IMG/VR virus record: IMGVR_UViG_3300042523_000478
Coordinates: 1 to 64,000 of that record
From: a virus
Strand: one strand, 5' to 3'
DNA: 64,000 nt
The number at the start of each line of letters is the position of its first letter. Position 1 is the stretch's first letter. The notes beneath the pieces were generated by a model. It was not told the DNA's origin. It saw only the letters and a list, made by a program, of their open reading frames with translations, and searched no databases. The translations under genes were made by a program, and so were the position numbers. Shown here piece after piece: positions 51,626-60,624 of this stretch.

Positions 51626-52687
51626 ATGAACTCAGAACAAGTAAAAAAACTAGAGAAATCAATCCAAAGTATGAAGGATAAAAAATCTCGTTTGTATTTT
51701 ATAGTACAAGATACTAAAGGAAATGCTAGGGCTTCTGTTAGATATACTTATCAGATGGCAATGACACTTAAAAAAAACGGTTATAACCCAATTATATTAC
51801 ACGAAAATAAAGAATATTTTGGTGTTGGTAGTTGGTTAGGTGAAGAATATATGTCCGAACTCCCACATAAATCAATTGATGATGGAAACTTAGAAATTTC
51901 TCCGGATGACCTTTTAATTATTCCAGAAATATTTGGTTACATTATGGAACAAGTTAAAAATTTACCTTGTGGTAAAGTTGTTTTAACTCAAGCATATGAC
52001 CATATTTTTGAAACTTTACAACCTGGTCAAAGTTGGACTCAGATGAGTTTTTATAAATGTATTACTACATCAGAAAAACAAAAAGAACGTATTGACACTC
52101 TAATGAGAAAAATTTCATTTGACATTATTGAACCGGTTATTTCTGAAGTTTTTGAAAAATCAGAGTTTCCACCTAAAACAATTATCTCAATTCACACTAG
52201 AGACCAAAGAGATACTGCCAACATTATAAAACAATTCTACGTTAGATTCCCACAATATAGATGGATAACATTTAGAGATTTAAGAGGTCTAACTGAAACT
52301 GAATTTGCAAATGCACTTAAAGATAGTTTCTTATCTGTCTGGGTAGATGAAACTAGTGGGTTTGGTACCTTTCCTCTTGAATCAATGAAGATGGGAGTTC
52401 CGGTAATTGGTCTAGTACCTAATTTGCAACCGGAATGGTTAAATGAAGATAACGGACTATGGTTAGTTAATAAAAACTCAATGGTGGATGTTATTTCAGA
52501 TTTTGTCCAAAATTGGTTAGAGGATAATGTTAACCCTGAATTATATACTTTTATGAAAAAAACCTCGTCTGAATATTCAGATATGTCAAAGTTTGAATCT
52601 CGCGTTTTGGAAGTGTTCTCAAACATGATAGAAACAAGAATGAAAACATTTGAAGAACAATTAACTAAATTTGAAACAATAGAATAA
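51626..52687 (+). CDS. GT-B glycosyltransferase (GT4-like)
   Basis: 353 aa. N-terminal half: SRLYFIVQDTKGNARASVRY, YNPIILHENKEYFGVG, LLIIPEIFGYIMEQV. Donor half: TIISIHTRDQRDTANIIKQF, RWITFRDLRGLTETEFA, and the GT-B signature VWVDETSGFGTFPLESMKMG followed by VPVIGLVPN. Two nucleotides separate it from the next GT2-like gene, so a pair working on one glycan is plausible. Confidence 0.82.
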   Translation: MNSEQVKKLEKSIQSMKDKKSRLYFIVQDTKGNARASVRYTYQMAMTLKKNGYNPIILHENKEYFGVGSWLGEEYMSELPHKSIDDGNLEISPDDLLIIPEIFGYIMEQVKNLPCGKVVLTQAYDHIFETLQPGQSWTQMSFYKCITTSEKQKERIDTLMRKISFDIIEPVISEVFEKSEFPPKTIISIHTRDQRDTANIIKQFYVRFPQYRWITFRDLRGLTETEFANALKDSFLSVWVDETSGFGTFPLESMKMGVPVIGLVPNLQPEWLNEDNGLWLVNKNSMVDVISDFVQNWLEDNVNPELYTFMKKTSSEYSDMSKFESRVLEVFSNMIETRMKTFEEQLTKFETIE

Positions 52688-52688
52688 T

Positions 52689-53495
52689 ATGGAAACAAAA
52701 AACACTATTTCGGTTATCTTACCAATTAAAACAGGTAATGTATTTGGCTTTGATGATTATTTCACTAAAGCAATCACCTCACTTAAAAACCAAACTGGAT
52801 TGGTTGACGAACTAATCATTGTCCATACTGGAGAATCTACATTCTTAAATTTTGTAAAGGATTTTGATTTTGAAGGTCTAAACGTTATTATTGAACAATA
52901 CGATGAAGACCCTAATTTTGCGTCTCAAGTTAATTACGGTATTGAGAAAGCAACTTCTGAATGGGTATCTATTTTAGAATTTGATGATGAGTACTCCAAC
53001 ATTTGGTTTAAAAATGCAAAAAACTATATGGGAATTTATGGAGATGTGGACGCATTTTTACCAATAGTTGTTGACGTTAACGATAAAGGGGTGTTTGTAG
53101 GATTTACAAACGAAGCCACATTTGCGGCAAACTTCACATCGGAAATGGGAATTTTAACTAATGAAACATTACTTACATATCAAAACTTCCAAATCTCAGG
53201 AATGTTAATTAAAAAAGAAAAATATGTTAAATTTGGTATGATTAAACCATCTTTTAGATTAACCTTTGGTTATGAGTTCTTATTAAGAATGACACATAAT
53301 TCACTTAAATTTATGGCAATCCCTAAAATTGGTTATAAACATATGAATTTAAGAGAGGGGTCAATTTTTTGGAACTATAAAAATGGTGATGATAGACTTT
53401 CTGAAGATGAGGTTAAGTTCTGGGTTGAGTCGGCAAAAAAAGAATATCTATATATTAAAGATAGAGACATAAAATATGAACCACAAGAAGTTTAA
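52689..53495 (+). CDS. GT2-family glycosyltransferase
   Basis: 268 aa. GT2 fold: ISVILPIKTGNVFGFDDYFT, LKNQTGLVDELIIVHTGES, NYGIEKATSEWVSILEFDDE (metal site F-D-D) and a C-terminal region with FRLTFGYEFLLRMTHNS. The single-domain length is typical. Its stop overlaps the start of the sigma factor gene by one base, so this transferase is co-translated with a late transcription factor. Confidence 0.82.
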   Translation: METKNTISVILPIKTGNVFGFDDYFTKAITSLKNQTGLVDELIIVHTGESTFLNFVKDFDFEGLNVIIEQYDEDPNFASQVNYGIEKATSEWVSILEFDDEYSNIWFKNAKNYMGIYGDVDAFLPIVVDVNDKGVFVGFTNEATFAANFTSEMGILTNETLLTYQNFQISGMLIKKEKYVKFGMIKPSFRLTFGYEFLLRMTHNSLKFMAIPKIGYKHMNLREGSIFWNYKNGDDRLSEDEVKFWVESAKKEYLYIKDRDIKYEPQEV

Positions 53496-54244
53496 TGTTA
53501 GAAAATGAACAAATTTGTGAAAATTGTGATGAAAAGAAAAAGAAAGGAAGAAAACCAAAAACAACAAATTATTTTGCAGAACGAGAAGAAAATGCGGTTA
53601 GAGAATATCTAACCGCAACTACTTTTGAAGAGAAGAATAAAATATATAATGAGTTTTTAAAGTTTCCTTTGGATAAGATGATATCGTCAATAATAAGACG
53701 ATATAAATTATATAGAAAAGATATGAGTTACGATGAAATTCATGTTGATACACATTCATTTTTGATGACAAAAATTGATAAATTTAAACCGTCAAAAGAA
53801 AAAAAAGCGTATTCATATTTTGGTACTATCTGTAAGAATTATCTTATGGGTCAAATTATGAAAGACCAGAAGGAAACTAATCGTAAAATTTCATACGAGG
53901 ACATTTCATCTGATTTACAACATAGTCCTGATATGATTTATTACATTGATAATGAAGAGTTAACTACAGAAGAAATTATTAAAAAATTTTTAAATAAGTT
54001 AAAAGATAGTATGGATGATAATAAAATAACCGAACAAGAGGTAAAATTAGGCCAAGCAATCTCTGACCTTTTTGAAAATTATGGATCAATATTTCCTGAC
54101 ACAAATAATAATAAGTTTAATAAAAATGTAATTTTATTTGAGTTAAGGGAAATGACCAACCTATCAACAAAAGAAATTAGAAGTTCTATGAAAAGATATA
54201 AAAAATTATATTTAGAACTTATCCAAGAGATTTTAAAAAATTGA
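53495..54244 (+). CDS. gp55-like late sigma factor
   Basis: 249 aa. T4 gp55 recognises late promoters together with the sliding clamp and host core polymerase. The region FKPSKEKKAYSYFGTICKN, followed by a MGQIMKDQKETNRKISY segment, has the layout of gp55 and sigma region 2 (F.......AY.Y........ ..I.K..KE...K.SY). It is longer than T4 gp55 (185 aa), with an N-terminal Cys pair (CENCDEKKKKGRKPK) and a C-terminal helical tail (REMTNLSTKEIRSSMKRY), possibly region 4-like. It directly precedes the structural genes. Confidence 0.65.
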   Translation: MLENEQICENCDEKKKKGRKPKTTNYFAEREENAVREYLTATTFEEKNKIYNEFLKFPLDKMISSIIRRYKLYRKDMSYDEIHVDTHSFLMTKIDKFKPSKEKKAYSYFGTICKNYLMGQIMKDQKETNRKISYEDISSDLQHSPDMIYYIDNEELTTEEIIKKFLNKLKDSMDDNKITEQEVKLGQAISDLFENYGSIFPDTNNNKFNKNVILFELREMTNLSTKEIRSSMKRYKKLYLELIQEILKN

Positions 54245-54252
54245 TATTTATA
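54245..54252 (+). promoter_or_regulatory. late-type motif (GATATTTATAAAT), adjacent to the start
   Basis: TTGATATTTATAAAT ends at the ATG of the 123-aa gene, overlapping the stop of the sigma gene; only 3 nt separate motif and start. Confidence 0.3.
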
Positions 54253-54255
54253 AAT

Positions 54256-54627
54256 ATGGGAAGACCACCAAAAAAAGAAATTAATTTAACCAAAGATTCT
54301 ATGTTATCTTTGATGCAAGAAATCTACAACGAATTAGTGGAACAAAGAAATACCGCAATTAGAATCCAAAATAAAATGTTAACAATGATGAAGGAACCAG
54401 AAGATATGACTCTTATTGGTCCTGTTATTGAAAAACAACAAAAAATAATTAATGATTGTGTGGAGAAAAAATTATCCCTCTCAAAGTTACAAGCACAAAT
54501 TTGGCAAAAATCTCAAGAAAGACAAGATGATAATTTTACACTTTCTGATTTGGATTTAGATGATGATGTGATGAAAAACTTAATTGACAAAGATACGTCA
54601 GATAAAAATTACAAATTAAATAAGTGA
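54256..54627 (+). CDS. small helical protein next to the sigma factor
   Basis: 123 aa from ATG 54256 (MGRPPKKEINLTKDSML); an upstream TTG at 54241 would overlap the sigma stop and is rejected. It is mainly helical (MLSLMQEIYNELVEQRN, VIEKQQKIINDCVEKKLSL) with an acidic C-terminus (LSDLDLDDDVMKNLIDKD). Place and size would suit a late-transcription coactivator like T4 gp33 or a small terminase, but no motif decides. Function open. Confidence 0.55.
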   Translation: MGRPPKKEINLTKDSMLSLMQEIYNELVEQRNTAIRIQNKMLTMMKEPEDMTLIGPVIEKQQKIINDCVEKKLSLSKLQAQIWQKSQERQDDNFTLSDLDLDDDVMKNLIDKDTSDKNYKLNK

Positions 54628-54628
54628 T

Positions 54629-56629
54629 ATGGCTATTGATATTGAGGAAGGTTATGAATCTATTGGTAGTTCTATAACCAAGAATAAAACGTATAAACAA
54701 ATATCTTTAGATTATAAAAAACTAAAAAAGAAAGCGGGTAGTTCTTATGAAAAAAATAAGAAGAAGATAACCCAAACTCTTGATAGTGCAAAAAAGAAAA
54801 AACAAAAATATCAAAAAAGCGCAAACAGTCAGATAGATAATTTAATGAAACTTAAATTAGATTCTGGAGATAATTTACCATCAAAAGATGATTTAATGGG
54901 GGGTAGCTTTAAAAAGTTAAAAGATTCAAAATATAATAAAATACCCGGACTTAAAATAAAAGGTAAAAATAGCACACAAAAATATATAATTAATAAATTT
55001 GTAACTGCGCTTAATGAGTTAAAACCTAAAATTCTTGAGTTAATAGAACAAGAAATTTTAAATGCTGCGGGTTGTTCCCAAGACCAAACATACACACCAA
55101 ACCAAGATTTATATTTAAAAGTTAAATCTATTGATTTATTAGGTCAGTTAATGGTTGACCCTAATAATAATGTTGGTCAAATAATTTATGAAGATAAAAC
55201 TCTTTCTTATCCTGGAAGTCCGTTTGCAATGAATAAAGAATTGTATAATAGGATTCAAAATATTAACCAACCATTTTCCGTTCAATATTCTTCAAACTAC
55301 CAAGGAAAATCAGGACAAAATTTATTTGATATAACTTATGTTGAGAATTACATTGACCCATTTGGTAATAACGTTACTGGTAACTTTTATAAAGTTAATT
55401 TATCTAACAGATTAACAGGAAACAAAATAAAAGAATTTTTAAAAGATTATTACTCAACGATTGAGGTTATTGATTTTAAAAATATTTTTGCTAATTTAAT
55501 GAATCAACTAACTGGAGCCGTATCCATTGAAAAAGGTGATGGTAAGTCCGATCTTGAGTCACTACAAAAAGTGTTTATACTCCTACAAAGAATAATGGGG
55601 TTATGTTATGATAACACTAAAGAGATTGATGTTTCTGGTACCGCAAAAGTTTCTGAAAACGATAATATTGACGATTCTTTTTTTGAATTTACCGAAATTG
55701 ATTTAAATTTTATTGACCAAAATGTTTCGGATATTATTAATGGTGTTGCAACGTTTGAAGAATGTGATAATGTACAATTACCAATTAATAGTACCGCAAT
55801 TGTAAACTCAATTAATAATTTGGTTTTTGTTCCTGGAACAAATAATAATAACACCCTTGAGGATGCAACAAATATAACTGACACAATAACTAAAAATCCA
55901 GATTGGGTACCATTACAAATAAATTTAGATGCATCTTTTATTAAAGAATTTCCCAAATCAGTCGTTTTGTCTTTATTATCACCAAAAACATTATTACCTC
56001 TTGGTATTGTATTAAAGGCGTTAAATCAAAATGTAATGGATGAAGTATTTTCATACGTTGATTTTATAAAAAAATTAAAAACATTTTTCACTAGTGTTGT
56101 TTCTAAAATAGGTGCAATTTTTATTAAAATTATTTTTGATTCTATTAAAGAAGACATAAAAGAATTATTACAAACAATCACTACCGATATTGGAAATGAA
56201 AAAGTTAATAAAAAATTATCAATAATATTGGCATTAACTCAAATAATATTGGCAATTGCTAAATTGGTTAAAGATTTTAGAGAATGTAAAAGTGTAATAG
56301 ATGATTTACAAAATTTATTAAAATTAGCATCTAAAGGTTTTGGGAATCAAGTTCCTCTACCTTTGTTATTAGCATCAAGATTTTTAAGTGGATTTTCATC
56401 AACCAGAGCATTTTTAAATGTTATTGAGGAATTTGAAAAGTTAGGTATTCCTACAGGACCTATGTCGGATGGGTCACCAAATAAATTTATGGCATCAATT
56501 AAGGCGGTTATTGATGGGATTGATAAAGAAGAATCACAAAATGGTCAAGTACAGGTGGCGGTTGATTTATTGTCAATCACACCTATTGGTCAAACAATCC
56601 CTAAAGTAGTGTTCGGTAAAAAATTATAA
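54629..56629 (+). CDS. large baseplate/tail structural protein (probable)
   Basis: 666 aa. Residues 1-90 form a highly charged Lys-rich coiled region (KKKKQKYQKSANSQID). Residues 110-300 hold a globular domain (YIINKFVTALNELKP, FDITYVENYIDPFGNNVTGNF). Hydrophobic helices occupy 425-560 (VVLSLLSPKTLLPLGIVLKA, IGAIFIKIIFDS, LSIILALTQIILAIAKL). It lies directly upstream of the hub protein, so a central baseplate component such as a gp27-type partner is a fair guess. No specific family recognised. Confidence 0.65.
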   Translation: MAIDIEEGYESIGSSITKNKTYKQISLDYKKLKKKAGSSYEKNKKKITQTLDSAKKKKQKYQKSANSQIDNLMKLKLDSGDNLPSKDDLMGGSFKKLKDSKYNKIPGLKIKGKNSTQKYIINKFVTALNELKPKILELIEQEILNAAGCSQDQTYTPNQDLYLKVKSIDLLGQLMVDPNNNVGQIIYEDKTLSYPGSPFAMNKELYNRIQNINQPFSVQYSSNYQGKSGQNLFDITYVENYIDPFGNNVTGNFYKVNLSNRLTGNKIKEFLKDYYSTIEVIDFKNIFANLMNQLTGAVSIEKGDGKSDLESLQKVFILLQRIMGLCYDNTKEIDVSGTAKVSENDNIDDSFFEFTEIDLNFIDQNVSDIINGVATFEECDNVQLPINSTAIVNSINNLVFVPGTNNNNTLEDATNITDTITKNPDWVPLQINLDASFIKEFPKSVVLSLLSPKTLLPLGIVLKALNQNVMDEVFSYVDFIKKLKTFFTSVVSKIGAIFIKIIFDSIKEDIKELLQTITTDIGNEKVNKKLSIILALTQIILAIAKLVKDFRECKSVIDDLQNLLKLASKGFGNQVPLPLLLASRFLSGFSSTRAFLNVIEEFEKLGIPTGPMSDGSPNKFMASIKAVIDGIDKEESQNGQVQVAVDLLSITPIGQTIPKVVFGKKL

Positions 56630-56630
56630 C

Positions 56631-56843
56631 ATGGAAAATAATATAGAAACAAATAAAATAGTAGAAATCATAACTGAATATAAAGTAAGACCAAAAAAAG
56701 ATCTTGAATTTGCTATGGATTTTATTAATGAAGATTTTGAAAAAACAAAAAATGTTGTTTTAAAAATGACAAAACATTTAGATAAGTTAGAGACAACTTA
56801 TAATAGTTTATTAAAGGAGTACAACTCAAGAAATGGAAGATAA
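56631..56843 (+). CDS. small coiled-coil protein
   Basis: 70 aa (MENNIETNKIVEIITEYKVR), predicted helical with heptad-like spacing in VVLKMTKHLDKLETTYNSLL. It starts 1 nt after the 666-aa gene and overlaps the hub gene by 11 nt. A chaperone or small baseplate component is possible. Function unknown. Confidence 0.6.
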   Translation: MENNIETNKIVEIITEYKVRPKKDLEFAMDFINEDFEKTKNVVLKMTKHLDKLETTYNSLLKEYNSRNGR

Positions 56844-58335
56844 AAGAATTATAATATCCGGTAAAGTTTTAGATAATGTCGACCCACTAATGTTGGGTAG
56901 ACTTAGGGTATTACCAAAAATTGATAATCAATTACAAGCACTCCCAGTAGATTGGAATGCATCTAAAGATATATGGACTTATAAAGACCCTTTTGTTTTT
57001 TTACCATTAATACCATACTACATTAGTCAGGTTCCAAGAGTGGGTGAATATGTTCACGTTATGTATGCAACTCGTGATGAAATAAGGGGGGCAAACAAAT
57101 TCTACATACAAGGTCCTGTAAGTCGTCCTTGGAACAATTATTTTGAATCTTATGATAACTCCCAATCTATGTTAGACAATGGAGTTTACATAAAACAAGC
57201 AAAGGACGTTAGAAACAAACTTACCGGAGAAATTGATGTGGACATACGTGGGGTATATCCGGAACCTGGAGATAACGCAATTTTAGGTAGAGGAACATCG
57301 GACCTATTAATTAAACAAGAAGATATTATTTTAAGGTCTGGAAAATATATTAAATCACCAAATAAAGAAATACCAACATCAAACGATCTTAGGTCATTTG
57401 TTCAATTATCAAATTATACTTTAGAAAGGGTTGATGATGGAGCAATGAGTTTAAATGTTGATTTTTATGTTGACCAAGAAGTTAAAAACTTTGTTGAGTG
57501 GTCAATAACCGGAGTAGATACCACTTTAAATATTATGAGTGGGTATGTTCAAACTAATAGTGTTAAACCAACGGATTCAACAAAAGTTTTAAATTTTGCA
57601 ATTAATACCGGAACAACATCTAATTGTATTCCTGTTCCAGGTTCAAAAATGGAGTTTACCGGTTTTACCGCATTACAAGTAAGTTCTTTAGTTAATCAAT
57701 ATATTAGAGGATTCAATAGAGGTAAAGTTACAATACCTGGATATAAAGATTATCCAAATAATGGAATATTGAATCAACAATTCCCATTTGTTTTTGGTCC
57801 AAACGTAAGTACAAATGAAAAATTATTAAGTAATGATGTAATAGTATCTAATTTAATAACAACAGTTTTTAATGAAATAAAATTAAATGAAGTTAATAGT
57901 GAGTCAGGGTTTGCAGTTGTTTGGGATAAAGATACCGTAGGACCTCAAAAAGTTTCTAAGGAAACTATTGTAGAAAAAATAAAGTATCTTGAGAGACCTG
58001 TAACATATGGATTAATGGGTGGTGATTATCTTTATTTATTGTCTCACAGAGCAGAAAATCCAAATAGAAATATTTTTAATTTAAAAGATACCTTATATGG
58101 AATATCTCAGGAAAAAATCCTTGACGATATAAAACCAAACACAAGTTCTATGGTTAGAGGTGAGGAACTTATAGATTTTCTAAAACTAATTGTTGACTTT
58201 ATTCAGGCTCATACTCACAACATTAATGAGGCTCCAATACAAGAACCATTACAAGGAGTTAAAATTTCAGACATAACAACCGCATTAGCAAATGCAGAAA
58301 AAACAATTTTAAATCAAAATATTCGAATTAATTGA
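56833..58335 (+). CDS. gp5-like baseplate hub / spike protein
   Basis: 500 aa. Residues 5-115 follow the gp5 OB-fold: IISGKVLDNVDPLMLGRLRV, WTYKDPFVFLPLIPYYISQV, VGEYVHVMYATR and NKFYIQGPVS. Further domains follow: a beta domain at 170-300 and a C-terminal segment with a histidine-rich FIQAHTHNINEAP. Unlike T4 gp5 there is no sign of a lysozyme domain or the long C-terminal beta-helix. This is the membrane-puncturing end of the tail tube in the family. The peptidoglycan-degrading step, if any, must lie elsewhere. Confidence 0.8.
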   Translation: MEDKRIIISGKVLDNVDPLMLGRLRVLPKIDNQLQALPVDWNASKDIWTYKDPFVFLPLIPYYISQVPRVGEYVHVMYATRDEIRGANKFYIQGPVSRPWNNYFESYDNSQSMLDNGVYIKQAKDVRNKLTGEIDVDIRGVYPEPGDNAILGRGTSDLLIKQEDIILRSGKYIKSPNKEIPTSNDLRSFVQLSNYTLERVDDGAMSLNVDFYVDQEVKNFVEWSITGVDTTLNIMSGYVQTNSVKPTDSTKVLNFAINTGTTSNCIPVPGSKMEFTGFTALQVSSLVNQYIRGFNRGKVTIPGYKDYPNNGILNQQFPFVFGPNVSTNEKLLSNDVIVSNLITTVFNEIKLNEVNSESGFAVVWDKDTVGPQKVSKETIVEKIKYLERPVTYGLMGGDYLYLLSHRAENPNRNIFNLKDTLYGISQEKILDDIKPNTSSMVRGEELIDFLKLIVDFIQAHTHNINEAPIQEPLQGVKISDITTALANAEKTILNQNIRIN

Positions 58336-58343
58336 TATTTATA
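58336..58343 (+). promoter_or_regulatory. candidate late promoter motif (GATATTTATA)
   Basis: TTGATATTTATATTAAAA, 12 nt before the ATG of the 487-aa gene and directly after the hub gene's stop. Confidence 0.4.
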
Positions 58344-58355
58344 TTAAAAAAGTAA

Positions 58356-59819
58356 ATGTCAATTCACAACTCTTATTTTAGTAGGAATAACACTATCGTC
58401 TACAGTGGTTTAACAAATACGGGAAGAAATCCTATTGTTGAGTTGTACTATGGTGACGGTGATGTTAAAATCCCAATTGGATTCTCAAGATTTATATTTA
58501 ATATAGACCTTACAGAATTACAGGAAAAGTATCAACAAGGAATTATTACAACAGGCGTAACCTGTTTTGATAATGTTAAACACACTTTAAGGATGGTTAA
58601 TACCTCTTTTTTTGATAGGGATTTTTTAAATACAAAGACCGCATCAGAAATGGAAAGAGCAACTTCATTTGATTTAATTTTGTGGAGAATACCTTATGAG
58701 GATTTTAACGAAACAAAACCACAAACTTGGGATGAAGGTGTTGGTTATGATTTCACAGATGTACAGTCATTACCTGGAGATAGAAATTATTCTGTAAGAC
58801 CATCTAACTGGGTTCAAAGAGAAACTTTATATGATTGGGAACAACAAGGAATTTATGATAATACAAATTCTGGTGTTTTTAATTTTTCGGCATTAACCAT
58901 TGTTGATATACAACATTTTGAATTTGGGGATGAGAACATTGAGTTTGATATGACAAATGATATAAATTCAATTATACAAGGTAATTTTGTTAACCCTGTT
59001 GGTTGGGGAATTTCATATTTACCCCAATTAGAAAATTTAACTGGGACAACCGCACCTTATTATGTTGGGTTCTTTTCAAGACATACTCAGACATTTTATG
59101 AACCAAGATTAGAAACTGTATATGACGATTTAATTGAGGATGATAGGAATACTTTTTCTTTAGGTAAAACAAACAAACTTTACCTTTACTCTTTTGAAGA
59201 TGGTAGTTTTCAAAATCTTGATGAAAATCCTTTTGTCACTATTAAGGATCAAACTGGGACTGCAATTCCAGGATTAATTAATCTACCCACATGTCAAAGA
59301 ACACAAGGGGTTTATGAGGTTACAATACCTCCACTTATTGGATACCACACACCTTGTATATTCACAGATACTTGGTCTAATATAAAGTTAAATGGATTTT
59401 CATTACCTAATGTGGTTAATGAGTTTGTAATTTACCCAATTAAAAAATCCATACAACTTACAACAACAACTAATGAACCAGCAACATATGGTTTTGATTT
59501 TTATGGTGTTAAACAAGATGAAAAAATATTAAACACCGATATTAGAAAAGTTAGCGTAATTATTAAACAAGCTTTTACAACTAATAAACAACTACCAAAA
59601 GTAGAAGGTTTTTATCGTGTTTATGTTAGAGAAGGTCAAACAGAAGTTCAAGTTCAAGATTGGACAAAATTAAATAGAACATCAAATGAATATTATTTTA
59701 TTTTTGATATGAGAGATAAAATACCAAATGAGTATTATGTTGATTTAAAAGTTATTTCAAGTGGTGAGATAAATACATTTAAAAGAACAATAAAATTCCA
59801 GATTGTGAATAAAAAATAA
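58356..59819 (+). CDS. tail/baseplate structural protein, unknown
   Basis: 487 aa. Starts MSIHNSYFSRNNTIVYSGL; beta-rich throughout with many aromatic residues. Segments such as GRNPIVELYYGDGDVK, GFSRFIFNIDLTELQ and HTLRMVNTSFFDRDFL point to a jelly-roll or beta-sandwich domain at 1-140. The C-terminal third (370-487) looks like an Ig-like tail (FDFYGVKQDEKILNTDIRK). No enzymatic motif. It follows the hub protein with its own candidate promoter motif. Confidence 0.65.
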   Translation: MSIHNSYFSRNNTIVYSGLTNTGRNPIVELYYGDGDVKIPIGFSRFIFNIDLTELQEKYQQGIITTGVTCFDNVKHTLRMVNTSFFDRDFLNTKTASEMERATSFDLILWRIPYEDFNETKPQTWDEGVGYDFTDVQSLPGDRNYSVRPSNWVQRETLYDWEQQGIYDNTNSGVFNFSALTIVDIQHFEFGDENIEFDMTNDINSIIQGNFVNPVGWGISYLPQLENLTGTTAPYYVGFFSRHTQTFYEPRLETVYDDLIEDDRNTFSLGKTNKLYLYSFEDGSFQNLDENPFVTIKDQTGTAIPGLINLPTCQRTQGVYEVTIPPLIGYHTPCIFTDTWSNIKLNGFSLPNVVNEFVIYPIKKSIQLTTTTNEPATYGFDFYGVKQDEKILNTDIRKVSVIIKQAFTTNKQLPKVEGFYRVYVREGQTEVQVQDWTKLNRTSNEYYFIFDMRDKIPNEYYVDLKVISSGEINTFKRTIKFQIVNKK

Positions 59820-59825
59820 TGTCAA

Positions 59826-59879
59826 GTAACACAATTAAATATGGTAACATTAGGTGGTTCTGATGGATTAAACAATTAA
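59826..59879 (+). pseudogene. remnant of a second copy of the 55-aa gene's 3' end
   Basis: The frame here reads VTQLNMVTLGGSDGLNN and a stop, matching the last 17 residues of the gene at 59909-60076 (VTQLNMVVLGGPDGLNS). The two 54-nt stretches agree at 40 positions, without gaps. The upstream part is missing because the 487-aa gene ends just before it. A duplication followed by loss is inferred. Confidence 0.55.
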
Positions 59880-59885
59880 ACAATA

Positions 59886-59893
59886 TATTTATA
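59886..59893 (+). promoter_or_regulatory. candidate late promoter motif (ATATTTATA)
   Basis: ATATATTTATATAAAAA, 15 nt before the ATG of the 55-aa gene at 59909. Confidence 0.4.
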
Positions 59894-59908
59894 TAAAAAC
59901 AAATAAAA

Positions 59909-60076
59909 ATGGGAGAATCAAGCGCAAATACTGAAGTTACAATATGTATTGAATTATGTGACCAATCTGTGGTGTCAGTAACACCACCTCACCCCGTATG
60001 GTCCGATTTAACGGGTGGTACGGTAACTCAATTGAATATGGTAGTTCTTGGAGGTCCGGATGGATTAAATTCGTAA
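59909..60076 (+). CDS. small protein, 55 aa
   Basis: An ORF from ATG 59909 to TAA 60076. It encodes MGESSANTEVTICIELCDQ, then VTPPHPVWSDLTGGTV and the end VTQLNMVVLGGPDGLNS. Two cysteines lie near residues 13 and 17. A leader with TATTTATA 15 nt upstream and an A-rich start region (aaataaaaATG) match the other late genes, and a duplicated 3' end upstream supports coding. Function unknown; a small structural or tail component is possible. Confidence 0.6.
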   Translation: MGESSANTEVTICIELCDQSVVSVTPPHPVWSDLTGGTVTQLNMVVLGGPDGLNS

Positions 60077-60086
60077 TATTTTAAAA

Positions 60087-60551
60087 ATGAGAAATTTAGA
60101 TAGATTAATTAAAAAAGTTATTAGAGAAACACACGAAGAAAAATCTCAAAGATATATGTTCTTTTCAAATTTAGAACAAATGAGAAGACAATGTGATATG
60201 TTATTAGATTTAGACCAAGACATGATTGAATCTATTTTAGATAATGGTCATGATTGGGCTCAAGACCATATTTCAGAAGCAAAAAATAACATGGACCAAG
60301 TATTTGATTTTTTAATGAATGAATCTAAAAAAGACGGTATGGAAATGTCTATGAATATGGATGATGATACGGTTATGATGGAAGGTAGAAAAAAAACTGG
60401 CACACCTCTTTGTGCAAGGGGTAAGGCATCAGCAAAGGCAAAATATGACGTGTACCCCTCCGCATATTCAAATGGCCATGCCGTACAAGTATGTAAAGGA
60501 AAAATTAAAGGTTTAGATGGTAAAAGACATTGTTCTGGAGCTTATTGTTAA
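60087..60551 (+). CDS. small Cys-containing phage protein with N-terminal leader
   Basis: 154 aa. The N-terminus MRNLDRLIKKVIRETHEEK is an amphipathic leader with the (I/V)-x-E pattern of T4-type prohead-cleavage sites. The middle is acidic and Met-rich (MEMSMNMDDDTVMMEG). The C-terminal 50 residues (CARGKASAKAKYDVYPSAYS, then AVQVCKGKIKG and a final CSGAYC) form a compact Cys-containing motif that, from memory, recurs in T4-like marine phage proteins. Candidate internal head or virion protein. Confidence 0.6.
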   Translation: MRNLDRLIKKVIRETHEEKSQRYMFFSNLEQMRRQCDMLLDLDQDMIESILDNGHDWAQDHISEAKNNMDQVFDFLMNESKKDGMEMSMNMDDDTVMMEGRKKTGTPLCARGKASAKAKYDVYPSAYSNGHAVQVCKGKIKGLDGKRHCSGAYC

Positions 60552-60568
60552 ATTATTTAAAGATTTTA

Positions 60569-60599
60569 TTTGTGGATTAAATTAATTTGATTATATTTG
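60569..60599 (+). promoter_or_regulatory. Bacteroidetes-type sigma promoter
   Basis: TTTG (60569-60572), 19 nt, then TATATTTG (60592-60599), the consensus -33/-7 arrangement of Bacteroidetes housekeeping promoters, 25 nt upstream of the ATG at 60625. Confidence 0.7.
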
Positions 60600-60624
60600 T
60601 TTATACTAAAAATAACACACATAT

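Noticed and set aside
54241-54255. TTG start extending the 54256 gene by five codons
   Set aside because: It overlaps the sigma factor stop and lies within the TATTTATA motif; ATG 54256 (MGRPPKK) is a typical start.
59819-59863. A short ATG-initiated frame (MSSNTIKYGNIRWF) after the 487-aa gene
   Set aside because: Fourteen codons only. The neighbouring frame matches the end of the 55-aa gene, so the sequence is better explained as a degraded copy.
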